A stretch of DNA of 64,000 bases from Bradyrhizobium sp. CB1650 (GCF_029761915.1 NZ_CP121695.1:3191501-3255500); one strand, 5' to 3'. Shown: positions 51,281 to 60,904, numbered from the stretch's first letter. Numbers and translations: made by a program. The notes: a model not told the origin generated them from the sequence alone.

Positions 51281-52729
51281 CTATTGTACGCGGCGCGTGA
51301 GCAAATCAAAACTGAAACAGGCTCCGCCGAGGGCCGAATCGTTGCTCGCGCGAATGCTGCCGCCGTGGGCTTCGAGAATGGACTGACAAATTGCCAGACC
51401 CATACCCATACCGGTATTTTTGGTCGTGAAGAAGGTATCGAAAATACGAGGGAGATGCTCCGGATCGATACCCGGGCCGCTGTCCTCGATGCTGCAGTGC
51501 ACCGTCTCGGGGTCTGAAAGTATAGTTCGGACAGAAATTCTGCGGTCCGCCAGCTCGCACTGCGTCACGGCGTGGACCGCATTGACGATCAGGTTGACGA
51601 TGACTTGCTGTAGCTGAGTGCGGTTCCCGACAATCTGGGGAAGCTCGCGTGGTAGATCGAGGGACACGATGATCCCTTTCTCCTCCAACTCGTGGTTGAG
51701 GAAGCTCAATGACTCATTGATGACATCATTGATCGACAGCAATTGCTGTTCCGGCGCTTGTCGGCTCGTCATGTCACGAATGCGTCCTATAATCTCGGAT
51801 GCCCGCCGCGCGTCGGCAACGACGCGTTTTGTCAGGACCCGGACCTTTTCGATATCCGGCTCGTCCTTTGTCAGCCAACGCAGGCTCGACTCGCCGTTCG
51901 TTGCGATTGCGCCAAGCGGTTGGTTGACTTCGTGAGCGATAGAGGCTGTCAACACGCCTAGGCTCGTGGCCCTGATGACGTGCCCGAGTTCCAATCGAGC
52001 CTTGGCGAGCGCCTGGTTGCGGCGCTCCAGCTCCTTGGTCCTGGCGCGCACCTGTCTTTCCAAACTATGGGTTAATTCGCGCAATTCTGCTTCCGCTTTT
52101 TCACGCGCGGCGACTTCCGACTTAAGTTCCTCGATGCATTCAACGGTTTGATACGCGGCTGACGCGAAACGACCCATGCTTTCGAGCAACCGCTGATCCT
52201 CGGCGTCAAACTTGCGATGATTGTGGTGGGCGATCACCCAAATCGTACCAACCGCTTTTCCATTTACAAAAAAAGGAACGAGCAACCCCTCTTCGGCGAG
52301 CGGGGTCGCGGCGCTCAAGTACGGATAACGACGTTCCCAATGACTGAAAAGCATTGTAGTGTTGGAGTCCAGCACGTCACCGCATGGGCCAAAATCGCGC
52401 GGGGTACCCCCACCGAGGTGAGGCCGCCAGGCGCCGGCAATAGCTGCCCAATAGAACCGATTTCCATCCTTCGTCAGCAGACTTAGGCCGGCTGAATCGG
52501 CGTCTAGGACTTCAAGGATCTTATCGGCCAGCGTTTGCAGAATCATGCGCGGGGAATCGGCCAACGCGCTGACCAGTGCCGCCAGCGCCGAGTTCTCCCT
52601 CTCGTGATCGGGTGGACGCCGGGGGCGCTTGAGCAACTCGTCCGTGCAGAGAATCGATTCGAGGGGGGCCGCTGGAATTGCCGCTTCCAACAACGATGCG
52701 ATATTTTGTGAATGTGCGGGTTCAGTCAT
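51281..52729 (-). CDS. GAF-domain sensor histidine kinase
   Basis: A 482-residue protein from MTEPAHSQNIASLLEAAIP. Residues about 70-220 are a GAF domain (LQTLADKILEVLDADSAGLSLL, VPFFVNGKAVGTIWVIAH). A coiled coil follows (REKAEAELRELTHSLERQVRARTKELERRNQAL). The kinase core has H-box SIAHEVNQPLGAIATNGE, N-box QQVIVNLIVNAVHAV, DSGPGID, FDTFFTTK and GMGMGLAICQSI. No transmembrane segment, so it senses a cytosolic signal. No response regulator is adjacent. An upstream in-frame ATG at 52798 adds 23 residues. Confidence 0.92.
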   Translation of the reverse strand: MTEPAHSQNIASLLEAAIPAAPLESILCTDELLKRPRRPPDHERENSALAALVSALADSPRMILQTLADKILEVLDADSAGLSLLTKDGNRFYWAAIAGAWRPHLGGGTPRDFGPCGDVLDSNTTMLFSHWERRYPYLSAATPLAEEGLLVPFFVNGKAVGTIWVIAHHNHRKFDAEDQRLLESMGRFASAAYQTVECIEELKSEVAAREKAEAELRELTHSLERQVRARTKELERRNQALAKARLELGHVIRATSLGVLTASIAHEVNQPLGAIATNGESSLRWLTKDEPDIEKVRVLTKRVVADARRASEIIGRIRDMTSRQAPEQQLLSINDVINESLSFLNHELEEKGIIVSLDLPRELPQIVGNRTQLQQVIVNLIVNAVHAVTQCELADRRISVRTILSDPETVHCSIEDSGPGIDPEHLPRIFDTFFTTKNTGMGMGLAICQSILEAHGGSIRASNDSALGGACFSFDLLTRRVQ

Positions 52730-52889
52730 TTCTGACTCCGCGCTGAGGCACCTTTGCCCGTCGAACAACACCATCGTTGTTCCTGCAGAAAAAGGCACGT
52801 GGCGCCCACTTTTGTGGTGCTGTCAAGAGTAAAAAGTAGGCAAGCCGCTTCGGTGGGGAACTCACGATTTGTCACCCGGTTGGGGGTAG

Positions 52890-53300
52890 CTTAACCGTCT
52901 TTCCTTTGGTTGGGCTGAGTTCTCTTGGCTCGAGAGGGCGGCGCGTGAAGCTGCCAAATCGCAACGCGACGCCCGGGTGCTGGCCACGTCGCCGCGGGGC
53001 TTTGGCCGAACGGGACATGTCGAGTTGCTTCTAATGCTCGGCGATGTAGGCCAGAATTGGCCGCAGCCGCTTGTTCTCGACGATCGCGGCCCAGTTGACC
53101 CGCGGGCGCTTATTGAAAGTGCAGTAGGGCAGATCGACCCCGTTGTAGCGGATCGCGAGCCGCCCGTCGGGATAGTCAATCACGGTGACCCGCTTGCGCG
53201 CCAGCGAACGAGCAATGTCGGTTGGCTCGAGCAGATGCTGGCTCGCAAACCGCGCATGCTGGTAACCGTGGCGCTCGCCGACAAGATCGCGCGGATCGTC
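52890..53300 (-). pseudogene. ISNCY-type transposase, C-terminal remnant
   Basis: The reverse frame reads YKQRLDDPRDLVGERHGYQHARFA, then RKRVTVIDYPDGRLAIRYNGVDLPYCTFNKRPRVNWAAIVENKRLRPILAYIAEH, the end of ISNCY/IS1202-like transposases. A premature TAG stands after AEH near 53030, and the following KQLDMSRSAKAPRRRGQ continues in the same frame. The catalytic core is absent. Confidence 0.72.
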
Positions 53301-53528
53301 TAGGCGCTGCTTATAAACAGGAAAACTACAGAGCTCCGGTCGCGGGCCATGGCGTGAGCCTGGCGGGCCTGAGGTCGTCACAGGTGCAGTCGGTCGAAGG
53401 AGAGTATGGCGCAACAGTCGGCGAGACGGGACCGGAAGAACCAGGTGTACTCATTGTGCCCAGAGCACGCCTTTATGATTTAGTTCCGGTCGCGAACTCC
53501 CATACGGGCCCGCAGCTCCATCGCTGCA

Positions 53529-53738
53529 TTAGAGGCCGGACAGATGCCAGCATCCGACTACGTGCCAATCTTCTTCAAAAATCGCTTGCATCTGACGGGG
53601 CGTCCACAGATGAGTACGCCCTAGCCAGCAGTCCCACGCCGCCCATAACGCGCAGCGGCGCAGCGCCTCCGGATCGCCCGCGATCTCATCGGCGAACATC
53701 TCCTCGATCGCGGCCGGCGTCGAGCCGTGGCTCTTCAT
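53529..53738 (-). CDS. Small hypothetical protein
   Basis: A 69-residue frame opening MKSHGSTPAAIEEMFADEIAGDPEALRRCALWAAWDCWLGRTHLWTPRQMQAIFEEDW. Trp-rich and acidic, with a coding-like pattern; not recognised. It overlaps the end of the membrane-protein gene upstream by 53 bases in another frame, so one of the two ends is probably not real. Confidence 0.35.
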   Translation of the reverse strand: MKSHGSTPAAIEEMFADEIAGDPEALRRCALWAAWDCWLGRTHLWTPRQMQAIFEEDWHVVGCWHLSGL

Positions 53739-54057
53739 CTTGATCTAATGTCCGGCTGCTCGAAAGTGGGTCCGAGGAAACGTCGTCCTTCTGCACCAGC
53801 CTAGCCGGCTCATCGTACCCCGCGCGGCTGCTGTAAAAAACCAGCGCCATCAAACCGACGCCAACAGCAAGGGAAAAGATCACGCCGAGTGCGAGTGCAA
53901 TATAGCCCGAGGCTGGAACGTCTGTCCCGGCTGCGCTCGTCCAACCCAGATAGGAAAGGACAGCAGTACCGACGAGCACTATGAGCAGTATGGCGAGGAT
54001 CGCCCAGGAACCTTTTCCCATCGACCGCATCGAGGTGGTGATTGAGTCAATTGTCAT
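53686..54057 (-). CDS. Small two-helix membrane protein, paralogue 1
   Basis: A 123-residue protein from MTIDSITTSMRSMGKGSWAILAILLIVLVGTAVLSYLGWTSAAGTDVPASGYIALALGVIFSLAVGVGLMALVFYSSRAGYDEPARLVQ. Two hydrophobic helices, with the second ending in a conserved YSSRAGYDEPARLVQ tail. It shares this layout with 59662-59970. The last 25 residues after the tail are without pattern. It lies downstream of the decayed cydA on the same strand. Function unknown. Confidence 0.75.
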   Translation of the reverse strand: MTIDSITTSMRSMGKGSWAILAILLIVLVGTAVLSYLGWTSAAGTDVPASGYIALALGVIFSLAVGVGLMALVFYSSRAGYDEPARLVQKDDVSSDPLSSSRTLDQDEEPRLDAGRDRGDVRR

Positions 54058-54085
54058 GGCGTGTCTCCTTGTTGAGCGCCTCGCG

Positions 54086-54581
54086 CCCGACCATCAGAAA
54101 AGGTGATCTCGTAACCGGCCGGCGTTTGCATCCAGCTGTATGCCGACAGGATCCAGAAGGATGAGAACAGGGTCCCGGCTGCCACCATCAATGCTGCAAC
54201 AAGTGAGCCCAGCGGGGCACCACCGTTCGCCCGAATAACAGCACGCCGAGAAAACCGGCCTCGAGGAAAACGCCGTCAGGCCTTTGTAGGCGAATAGCGG
54301 CGAAAGGACATTGGACGTCGCGTCAGCGTATCGGCTCCAATTGGTGTCGATTTGAAACGGCATGACGACACCTGTGACGACACCCATTCGGAACGCGACT
54401 GAGAAAATTCGGATCCAGAACATCGAAACCCGTAAATAGACATTCCGCCCGGACGCGAGGTGAAACCCTTCGAGTACCGCGACGTAGGCCGCTGAGCCCA
54501 CGTGAATGCCGGGAGCAGGATGTGCCAGCCGATCACCCAGGCGAATTGCAGCCGCGATATGAAAATCGGATCAATATCCAT
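54086..54581 (-). pseudogene. cydA: Cytochrome bd quinol oxidase subunit I, decayed 5' part
   Basis: Frames join as MDIDPIFISRLQFAWVIGWHILLPAFT, then GSAAYVAVLEGFHLASGRNVYLRVSMFWIRIFSVAFRMGVVTGVVMPFQIDTNWSRYADATSNVLSPLFAYKGLTAF, then FLEAGFLGVLLFGRTVVPRWAHLLQH, then MVAAGTLFSSFWILSAYSWMQTPAGYEI. These are the first four membrane helices of CydA, including the haem-ligand and GWH regions. At least three frame changes occur, and everything after about residue 150 is gone, as is cydB. Confidence 0.82.
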
Positions 54582-54674
54582 TCCGAGGACTCCCGAGACA
54601 ACCTCCTCGCCGCCGTTCGAAGCTGTCAACTGCAGAGCGATTCGAGGCGATCGCTGTCGCGGCGCGTAACGCCT

Positions 54675-55139
54675 CTAGAAGCCCAGTTCGCTCAACCCCG
54701 GATGGTCGTCAGGCCTGCGGCCCAGGTCCCAATGAAATCTGCGATCGGCATTGGCGATAGGGTGCTCGTTGATACTGGCGATACGCCGTTCCATCAGCCC
54801 GTCGGCAGCGAACTGCCAGTTTTCGTTGCCATACGCCCGAAACCACTGGCCGCTGTCATCGTGGTACTCATATGCGAAGCGCACGGCGATGCGATTGTCC
54901 GCGTGCGTCCACACTTCCTTGATCAGGCGATAGTCCAGCTCGCGCGTCCATTTGCGCATGAGAAAGGCTTCGATCGCCTGGCGGCCGTTGATGAACTCGG
55001 CCCGGTTTCGCCATTGGCTGTCAGGTGTATATCCGAGTGCGACCCGGGCCGGATCGCGCGAGTTCCAGGCGTCTTCGGCGAGCCTGACTTTCTGTGCTGC
55101 GGTTACGTCATCGAAGGGCGGAAGAGGGGGACGGCTCAT
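54675..55139 (-). CDS. DUF1348 NTF2-like protein
   Basis: A 154-residue protein from [77 protein letters not shown], then [47 protein letters not shown]. This is the DUF1348 pattern, a SnoaL/NTF2-fold group of unknown reaction. It overlaps the upstream NTF2-like gene by 32 bases in the same direction, which suggests an operon. Confidence 0.88.
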   Translation of the reverse strand: MSRPPLPPFDDVTAAQKVRLAEDAWNSRDPARVALGYTPDSQWRNRAEFINGRQAIEAFLMRKWTRELDYRLIKEVWTHADNRIAVRFAYEYHDDSGQWFRAYGNENWQFAADGLMERRIASINEHPIANADRRFHWDLGRRPDDHPGLSELGF

Positions 55140-55575
55140 CTGTACTCTCCTGGCTGAGGGTGATCGTGGTCGAACGGTTTCGACAATCAAAGGCGGCGTC
55201 CGCTCGCTGAACGAGATGCGCCCGCGATGGTGCGGGGTCGAAGGGCTCGGCGAAATATTGGGTTTCCCGGTTTACCAACCCGCCGCGAAACTCCATGATG
55301 CTCACCGCATAAGAAGGCAGGCCGTCATAGGACAGCACGAACTCCGTGATCCAGAGATCGCCGGCACCGATGATCCGGCGGACAGAAAAGCTCTTCTCGT
55401 TTGGTTGAACAAACCGGCTCTGCTGAATGTTGCGCCGACCGCGGATCCGCTCGCCCGATTGCGGATAATCGAGCACAGCATCCTCGTGATAGATTTCATG
55501 CTCAACGTTGAAATCGTTCGCTTCTGAAGCATCCCAATGGCGCTGCAGCGCTGTCCGAGCGGTTCGATCGTCCAT
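55108..55575 (-). CDS. SnoaL/NTF2-like protein
   Basis: A 155-residue protein from [123 protein letters not shown]. This is a SnoaL-like fold with the QYFAEPF end. The residues after HLVQR look like run-on, so the true stop may have been lost by a small indel. Substrate unknown. Confidence 0.8.
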   Translation of the reverse strand: MDDRTARTALQRHWDASEANDFNVEHEIYHEDAVLDYPQSGERIRGRRNIQQSRFVQPNEKSFSVRRIIGAGDLWITEFVLSYDGLPSYAVSIMEFRGGLVNRETQYFAEPFDPAPSRAHLVQRADAAFDCRNRSTTITLSQESTDEPSPSSALR

Positions 55576-55807
55576 GTCGCGCTCCTGGTCACCCGTCCGG
55601 TCATCGCTTCCGAATACTTAAGTTCGTTGCGGCCAAACACGATCCATTGCGATACGACCTTATTGCCGATCGAACCAGTCATCGTCTCGTCTTGCCCGCT
55701 CATACCTTGATATGACCGGCTTCCGTCGAGGGTTGTATGGCTCGATCAATGGCTTTCGGGTTAGTGCTGTAGGGCGGGGCTCAGATCGCGCCGTGAAGGA
55801 GGTTGAG

Positions 55808-56173
55808 ATGCTGCTTCATCTGCCAGTCGCGGTCCTGACCACCCTTTTGCCCATCCCTGTCTCCGACCAGGTGCCCAAGTTCGATATTGCCAAGGAATGC
55901 CGCTTCGAGGGTGGATCGTCCTTCGAGCAGTGTTCGCATGACGAAACCGAAGCCCTACAAAAGCTCCAAGCGGAGTGGCCGCAGTTTGCCGGCGTCGACA
56001 AGAGTGCTTGCCTGGCGGAATCGACTGTTGCCGGCTTCACGAGTTACGTCGAGCTAATCATCTGCCTTGAAATGGCACGGGATGTCAGGAAGGCCGATGC
56101 CAATGGTTCGCCTGCAGGCCAAGTGAGGCCCCCGGCGCAGCCCGACATGAGTGCGGTCGATAAACGCGACTGA
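55808..56173 (+). CDS. Small secreted hypothetical protein
   Basis: A 121-residue protein from MLLHLPVAVLTTLLPIPVSDQVPKFDIAKECRFEGGSSFEQCSHDETEALQKLQAEWPQFAGVDKSACLAESTVAGFTSYVELIICLEMARD. The hydrophobic start suggests export, and four cysteines (ECRF, QCSHD, ACLAE, ICLEM) could form disulfides. GAAGGAGGTTGAG just before the ATG is a good ribosome-binding site. It lies 38 bases upstream of the efflux operon and may share its transcript. Function unknown. Confidence 0.72.
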   Translation: MLLHLPVAVLTTLLPIPVSDQVPKFDIAKECRFEGGSSFEQCSHDETEALQKLQAEWPQFAGVDKSACLAESTVAGFTSYVELIICLEMARDVRKADANGSPAGQVRPPAQPDMSAVDKRD

Positions 56174-56211
56174 CGGGCCGGGAAGCGCTTTTTCATGGGA
56201 AGGATTGTCCG

Positions 56212-57765
56212 ATGCTCGAGACCGTCGAACATGAGGTTGCGGCAGGCCCGACCGATGGATCCACAAAGGCCAAAGCGGATGCCGCCGTCGATCGTGATGA
56301 CAAACTGAGTACGGCGACAGATCCTGCGGCGGAGCCCCAACCGGCGAATCGATGGTTTACGCTGCGACGAAAGCTACTGGTCGGCGTGCTTGGCGCGGTA
56401 GTCGTGGTTGCGGCCTCGTACGGTATTCCCTGGATCAGGTTCGTGCTCAGCACGGTTTCGACCGACGATGCCTTCGTCAACGGTCACGTCACGTTCATCG
56501 CGCCGCGCGTCCACGGCCAGGTGGCGCGAGTCCTGGTTGATGACAACAACCGCGTCCGCAAGGGCGACCTTCTTGTCCAGCTGGACAAGGAGCCGTTCCA
56601 GGACGCCGTCAACGTCAAGAAGGCAGCCGTCGATACCGCCGAGGCGGATCTGCAGGCAGCGAAAGCCGCGGTTCGCGGCATCGAAGCGCAGGCCATGAGC
56701 CGGCGCTGGCAGTTACAGCAGGCGGTCGAGAACGTCGGAAACCAGATTGCGCTCCTGCATGCCCGTGTCGCCGCGCTCAACAAGGCGAGGGCGACGTTGA
56801 CGCTGGCGCAGCAGGAATTCGATCGGACGGCGAAACTGGTGGTGTCTGATACGGCAAGCCACGAGTTGTACGATCAGCGTCAGGCCGCATTATTGATCGC
56901 GAAAGCGGGTGTCGTTCAGGCGTTGGCGGATGCGAACCAGATCCGTGTTTTCCTGGGCCTGTCGGTACAGCCTGAAGACAACCCGAATCTGGAGGAGGTG
57001 CCAGCCGATCTCGATCAGACCTTCTCTTCGGTGCTGCAGGCGCAAGCCCAACTGATCCAGACCGCGGCGGAGCTCGGCAGGCTGCACTCGTACAACCAGA
57101 CGCCGAAGCAGATGCTCGACGAGTTTCAAAAGCTGGATCCCCAGGGCAACGTCGATCGCACGTTAGATCGGTTCGCCGCACAAGCGCCTGCCGTCAAGCA
57201 GGCCGAAGCCAGGCTCGCTGCCGCCAAACGCGACCTTGCGCTTGCCGAGCTCGACCTGAGCTACTGCGATGTCGTCGCCGAGATCGACGGCGTCGTCACG
57301 CGACGCAACGTCAATCCGGGCAATGATGTTCAGGTCGGGCAGAACCTGATGGCGGTGCGTTCGCTGAACGAGATCTGGATCGATGCGAATTTCAAGGAGA
57401 CCCAACTGCGCGATCTACGGATCGGGCAGGCGGCCGACCTCTATGTCGACATGTACGGCGACGAGCAGGTATTCAGTGGTCGGATCACCGGATTTACCAT
57501 AGGGACCGGGTCGACGCTCGCACTGCTGCCCGCGCAGAATGCCACGGGTAACTTCATCAAGATCGTTCAGCGGCTGCCGGTCCGGATCGAGCTCGAGAAT
57601 TACGATCCGGACCAGAAACCGCTGTTCATCGGCGCATCGGTCGTCCCTTACGTCTACCTCAACAAGCCGCTGAGCGGCCCCAATGCCGGCACGTTTCTTC
57701 AAGCCTACGAGCAGCAAGCGCCGGCCAGCGGTTCGGCTGCGAGCCCACCGGGTCTTGGCAAATGA
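56212..57765 (+). CDS. HlyD/EmrA-type membrane fusion protein (efflux system 1)
   Basis: A 517-residue protein. One membrane helix near residues 62-77 (LVGVLGAVVVVAASYGIPW) leads into a lipoyl-like half (STDDAFVNGHVTFIAPRVHGQVARVLVDDNNRVRKGDLLVQLD). A long coiled coil follows, then the second lipoyl half (LDLSYCDVVAEIDGVVTRRNVNPGNDVQVGQNLMAVRSLNEIWIDANFKETQLRDLRIGQ). It bridges the inner-membrane pump encoded next to an outer-membrane channel not found here. The coiled coil is longer than in efflux system 2. The stop overlaps the pump start (ATGA). No TetR site was seen before it. Confidence 0.92.
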   Translation: MLETVEHEVAAGPTDGSTKAKADAAVDRDDKLSTATDPAAEPQPANRWFTLRRKLLVGVLGAVVVVAASYGIPWIRFVLSTVSTDDAFVNGHVTFIAPRVHGQVARVLVDDNNRVRKGDLLVQLDKEPFQDAVNVKKAAVDTAEADLQAAKAAVRGIEAQAMSRRWQLQQAVENVGNQIALLHARVAALNKARATLTLAQQEFDRTAKLVVSDTASHELYDQRQAALLIAKAGVVQALADANQIRVFLGLSVQPEDNPNLEEVPADLDQTFSSVLQAQAQLIQTAAELGRLHSYNQTPKQMLDEFQKLDPQGNVDRTLDRFAAQAPAVKQAEARLAAAKRDLALAELDLSYCDVVAEIDGVVTRRNVNPGNDVQVGQNLMAVRSLNEIWIDANFKETQLRDLRIGQAADLYVDMYGDEQVFSGRITGFTIGTGSTLALLPAQNATGNFIKIVQRLPVRIELENYDPDQKPLFIGASVVPYVYLNKPLSGPNAGTFLQAYEQQAPASGSAASPPGLGK

Positions 57766-59369
57766 CTGAATTGGCGCTTTCGCCCTCCAGATCGCGAACC
57801 GAGGTGAACCCGTGGGTGGTCGCCGCGATCGTCGTATTGCCGACCTTCATGGAGGTGCTCGACACCACGATCGCTCTGGTCGCGCTGCGATACATTGCCG
57901 GCGGCCTTTCGGCGACGGTCGACGACGGCGAATGGGTGATCACGAGCTACCTTGCCGCCAATGCGATTATCCTTCCGATTACCGGCTGGTTGTCGGCTCG
58001 GCTCGGGCGCCGGAACTACTTCCTGCTGTCGATCGCCGTCTTCACCCTCGCGTCGGGCGCATGTGGAATGGCTACCAGCCTCAGTCAACTGATCGTGTTT
58101 CGCGTCTTGCAGGGGCTGGCGGGTGGTGGTCTTCAACCTTCCAGTCAAGGCGTACTGCTGGACGCCTTTCCAGTAGAGAAGCAAGGCGTTGCGATGACGC
58201 TGTTCGGGCTGGCTGCTCTTTTGGCGCCCGTGGTTGGGCCAACCCTCGGCGGTTGGATCACGGACAGCTATTCGTGGCGATGGGTGTTCTACATCAACGT
58301 CCCGGTGGGCCTCGTGGCGTTTGCAGCATGTTATGCGCTGCTGCGGGATCCTGACTATCTCGTAAGGGCCCGGACGGAGTTGAGGGGGCAACCGGTGCGT
58401 TTTGATGGGCTTGGCCTCTCTCTCCTGGTGGTCGTTATGGTCTGCTGGGAGGTGATGCTCAGCAAGGGACAGGAGTGGGACTGGTTCAGAGATCCATTCT
58501 GGCGTGTGCAGACGCTGGCGAGCCTTTTCGCTTTTGGCCTGATGGCGCTGATCTGCTGGGAGTTGCGGCATCCCGCCCCCGTGGTCAATTTTCGTCCGCT
58601 GCGAGAACGAAATTTCGCTGCATGTTGCTTCATCATCTTTTGCGCCTTCGCAGTTCTGTACGCCGCCAGCACATCATTGCCTGCCCTGCTGCAATCCCTG
58701 TTCGGTTATGATGCTCTCAGCGCGGGATTGGTCATGTCGCCGGCAGGGTTCGGTGCGCTCCTGGCGATGCCATTCGTCGGCCGGGCACTTGGTCGCGGCG
58801 CCGACGCCAGATTGCTGCTCGCCGCGGGTCTGACCATCATGGCAGCCGCAAACTATTGGATGTCGCAAATGAACCTGGATATCAGTCCCCGTCAGGTGGT
58901 CTGGCCTCGCGTGATGCTGGTGTTTGGACTCTCGATGTGCTTTGCGCCCGCGAACGTGGCGGCCTACCTCTATGTCCCCCCGGCGCTACGTGGAGCAGCC
59001 GTAGGCTTGTTGAGTCTGCTGCGCAACGAGGGCGGCAGTGTAGGCACCTCGATAGCACAGGCGGTTCAGGAGCGCCGCGATCAATTTCACATCCTGCGGC
59101 TCGGTGAATCGCTCGATTCCTTCAACGCGAATGTCGCCTCCTTCCTCGATCAGGCCCGGACAATCTTCCTGCAGCAAACCGGCGACCCGTCTGCGGCGCA
59201 GGAGCTGGCCTGGCAAGCGCTCGAAAACTTGCGGCAGCAACAAGCATCGTCACTTGCTTATTTCGACGTCTTCCTGTTGTTGGCCATCGTCGTGCTGGCG
59301 CCGTTACTCACGGTGCTGTTGATGAAAAGATCGGTCGCTGAAAAGGGCGCCCGCATTGGTGGTGAATAA
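57762..59369 (+). CDS. DHA2-family MFS multidrug exporter (EmrB-like, system 1)
   Basis: A 535-residue inner-membrane protein with about 14 helices. LPTFMEVLDTTIALVALRYIAGGLSATVDDGEWVITSYLAANAIILPITGWLSARLGRRNYFLLS carries the MFS motif A (GWLSARLGRR), and VGPTLGGWITDSYSWRWVFYINVPVG is the DHA2 motif C region. It exports drugs or toxic compounds using the proton gradient, with the upstream fusion protein. Confidence 0.93.
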   Translation: MTELALSPSRSRTEVNPWVVAAIVVLPTFMEVLDTTIALVALRYIAGGLSATVDDGEWVITSYLAANAIILPITGWLSARLGRRNYFLLSIAVFTLASGACGMATSLSQLIVFRVLQGLAGGGLQPSSQGVLLDAFPVEKQGVAMTLFGLAALLAPVVGPTLGGWITDSYSWRWVFYINVPVGLVAFAACYALLRDPDYLVRARTELRGQPVRFDGLGLSLLVVVMVCWEVMLSKGQEWDWFRDPFWRVQTLASLFAFGLMALICWELRHPAPVVNFRPLRERNFAACCFIIFCAFAVLYAASTSLPALLQSLFGYDALSAGLVMSPAGFGALLAMPFVGRALGRGADARLLLAAGLTIMAAANYWMSQMNLDISPRQVVWPRVMLVFGLSMCFAPANVAAYLYVPPALRGAAVGLLSLLRNEGGSVGTSIAQAVQERRDQFHILRLGESLDSFNANVASFLDQARTIFLQQTGDPSAAQELAWQALENLRQQQASSLAYFDVFLLLAIVVLAPLLTVLLMKRSVAEKGARIGGE

Positions 59370-59424
59370 CGATTGCCTGCGTACGTTTCGCTTCCGCAGA
59401 ACCACGGCGTGATCCGCCGCGTTG

Positions 59425-59550
59425 ATGCGGCGATCCCATCGCGCCCTCAACGATCTGCTCTATGCACTGGGTGCGGCACGGATCGTGGCCTCGCTTGCGA
59501 GCATACTCAAGAAGCTCGAGCGCCTCGATGGCGCCGGCTCACATAAGTGA
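59425..59550 (+). CDS. Possible short protein or remnant (41 residues)
   Basis: The frame reads MRRSHRALNDLLYALGAARIVASLASILKKLERLDGAGSHK. It looks coding-like and amphipathic but has no family match or strong ribosome-binding site. It lies in the 292-base gap between the exporter and the small membrane protein. Confidence 0.3.
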   Translation: MRRSHRALNDLLYALGAARIVASLASILKKLERLDGAGSHK

Positions 59551-59661
59551 AGTCGGGGTAAAGCATCGTTAGGAGGATAGGTCGTGGCTGGCTGGCGTAT
59601 CAACTCCAAGCATGGGACGCCTGAAGTCCTCGAGGAGGAGACCTTGTTTTCGAAGCACAGC

Positions 59662-59970
59662 ATGGCAATTGGTTCGATCGCGAAATCAATGCGGACGATG
59701 GGCAAGGGGTCCAGGGCAATCCTCGCCGCGTTATTCGCGTTGTGCGCAGCGAGTGCCGTTGTTTGCTATCTGGGCTGGACGAGCGCAGCCGGCACGGACG
59801 TTTCACGGGCGGGCTACGCCGCGCTCGTGCTTGGCGTGATCTGTTCCCTTGCGGTCGGCGTTAGCTTGATGACGCTCGTCTTCTACAGCAGCCGCGCGGG
59901 ATACGATGAGCCCGCAAGGCTGGTGCAGGATGACGACGTTCGCGGGATTCGTGAGGGTGATCGAGAGTAG
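59662..59970 (+). CDS. Small two-helix membrane protein, paralogue 2
   Basis: A 102-residue protein from MAIGSIAKSMRTMGKGSRAILAALFALCAASAVVCYLGWTSAAGTDVSRAGYAALVLGVICSLAVGVSLMTLVFYSSRAGYDEPARLVQDDD. It matches 53686-54057 in layout and most of its length, including the MGKGS start and YSSRAGYDEPARLVQ tail. The start was set to the Met that aligns with the paralogue; an upstream ORF extension to 59584 exists. Function unknown. Confidence 0.75.
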   Translation: MAIGSIAKSMRTMGKGSRAILAALFALCAASAVVCYLGWTSAAGTDVSRAGYAALVLGVICSLAVGVSLMTLVFYSSRAGYDEPARLVQDDDVRGIREGDRE

Positions 59971-60157
59971 TGAAACACCCTGCCGGCGCACTTCGGTGGC
60001 TCATACCTTGAGGTGACTGAACCCAACAGAGCGGTTTATGGCAATCGAGGCCATCATCTGCAAAATGCAGTTGCTATGGCCCTGAGGATTCAACGTCGCT
60101 CCTACCGCCGCCCTCTCGTGCAGGAGGGGAAGATGGCACTGAGAAATGCAGACCGGC

Positions 60158-60792
60158 TCAGTTCGCGTGTTGCGGGGATCCGCACATCACGCTCACAGCT
60201 TTGCGCGCAATGTCCCTCAACTCAGCGCGGCGGGCACCGGCACGGATTGCAATGCTGTGCATCGTGGCCGACGCGAGCAGAGCAAGCACCGCTGGATCGG
60301 CATCGGGCGCCAATTCGCCTTTCTCTCGCGCCGTATGGAAGCGGGCCTCGAAATAGCTGTCGATCATCTGCAATCCCTTTGCCACACCATTTCGGATCGC
60401 AGCATCTTCGGCAGCTTCGACGACCGCGGTCCCGATCACAAAGCACCCGCGCGCGCTACCCTTGCCTGAAAAATAGATCGATAGCGCAGCGTCGTAAGCA
60501 AGCGTCAGCGCCTCGTGCAAGGGACGGTCCTGCGCCAGAGCATCACTGTGGCAGCTAGGCTCGTCTTCCAGTAACGCGAGAGCGCTTTCAGGTAAATCGC
60601 GCGCTTGTTTCCGAACGCGGCATAGAGGCTGGGCGGATTCATGCCGGTCGCGGCAGCGATGCTGTCGAGAGAGATGCCGGAGTAACCAGTGCGCCAGAAT
60701 TCGTCCGCGGCCTGCCTGAGCGCCAATTCCGGTTGGTAAGACCTGGGCCGCGCTCTGCGGGCAGGCTCCGGTGCTTTCGTTCTTCGCGCCAT
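60158..60792 (-). pseudogene. TetR-family regulator, frameshifted
   Basis: The first part, from 60792, reads ARPRSYQPELALRQAADEFWRTGYSGISLDSIAAATGMNPPSLYAAFGNKRAIYLKALSRYWKTSLAA. A base is missing near 60550, and the other frame continues with DALAQDRPLHEALTLAYDAALSIYFSGKGSARGCFVIGTAVVEAAEDAAIR to a stop at 60158. It is a close paralogue of the intact gene at 49013-49654. As read, only a 95-residue DNA-binding piece would be made. A sequencing error cannot be excluded. Confidence 0.85.
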
Positions 60793-60823
60793 GTTCCAGG
60801 CCGCCCAAGTCGTTGCGATATAT

Positions 60824-60904
60824 TTGTATTCATCGCTACAAAAAACAATAGCGAACCATCCTTGATTATCGTAGTGTGGCTGATTATTGTAGGGATCGTT
60901 ATAA
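60824..60904. promoter_or_regulatory. Two predicted TetR operators before efflux system 2
   Basis: TTGTATTCATCGCTACAA (60824-60841) is a perfect TTGTA-N8-TACAA palindrome, and TTGTAGGGATCGTTATAA (60887-60904) differs at one arm base. They start 63 bases apart, almost the same as at 49689-49768, and the second ends close to the fusion-protein start. Confidence 0.7.
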
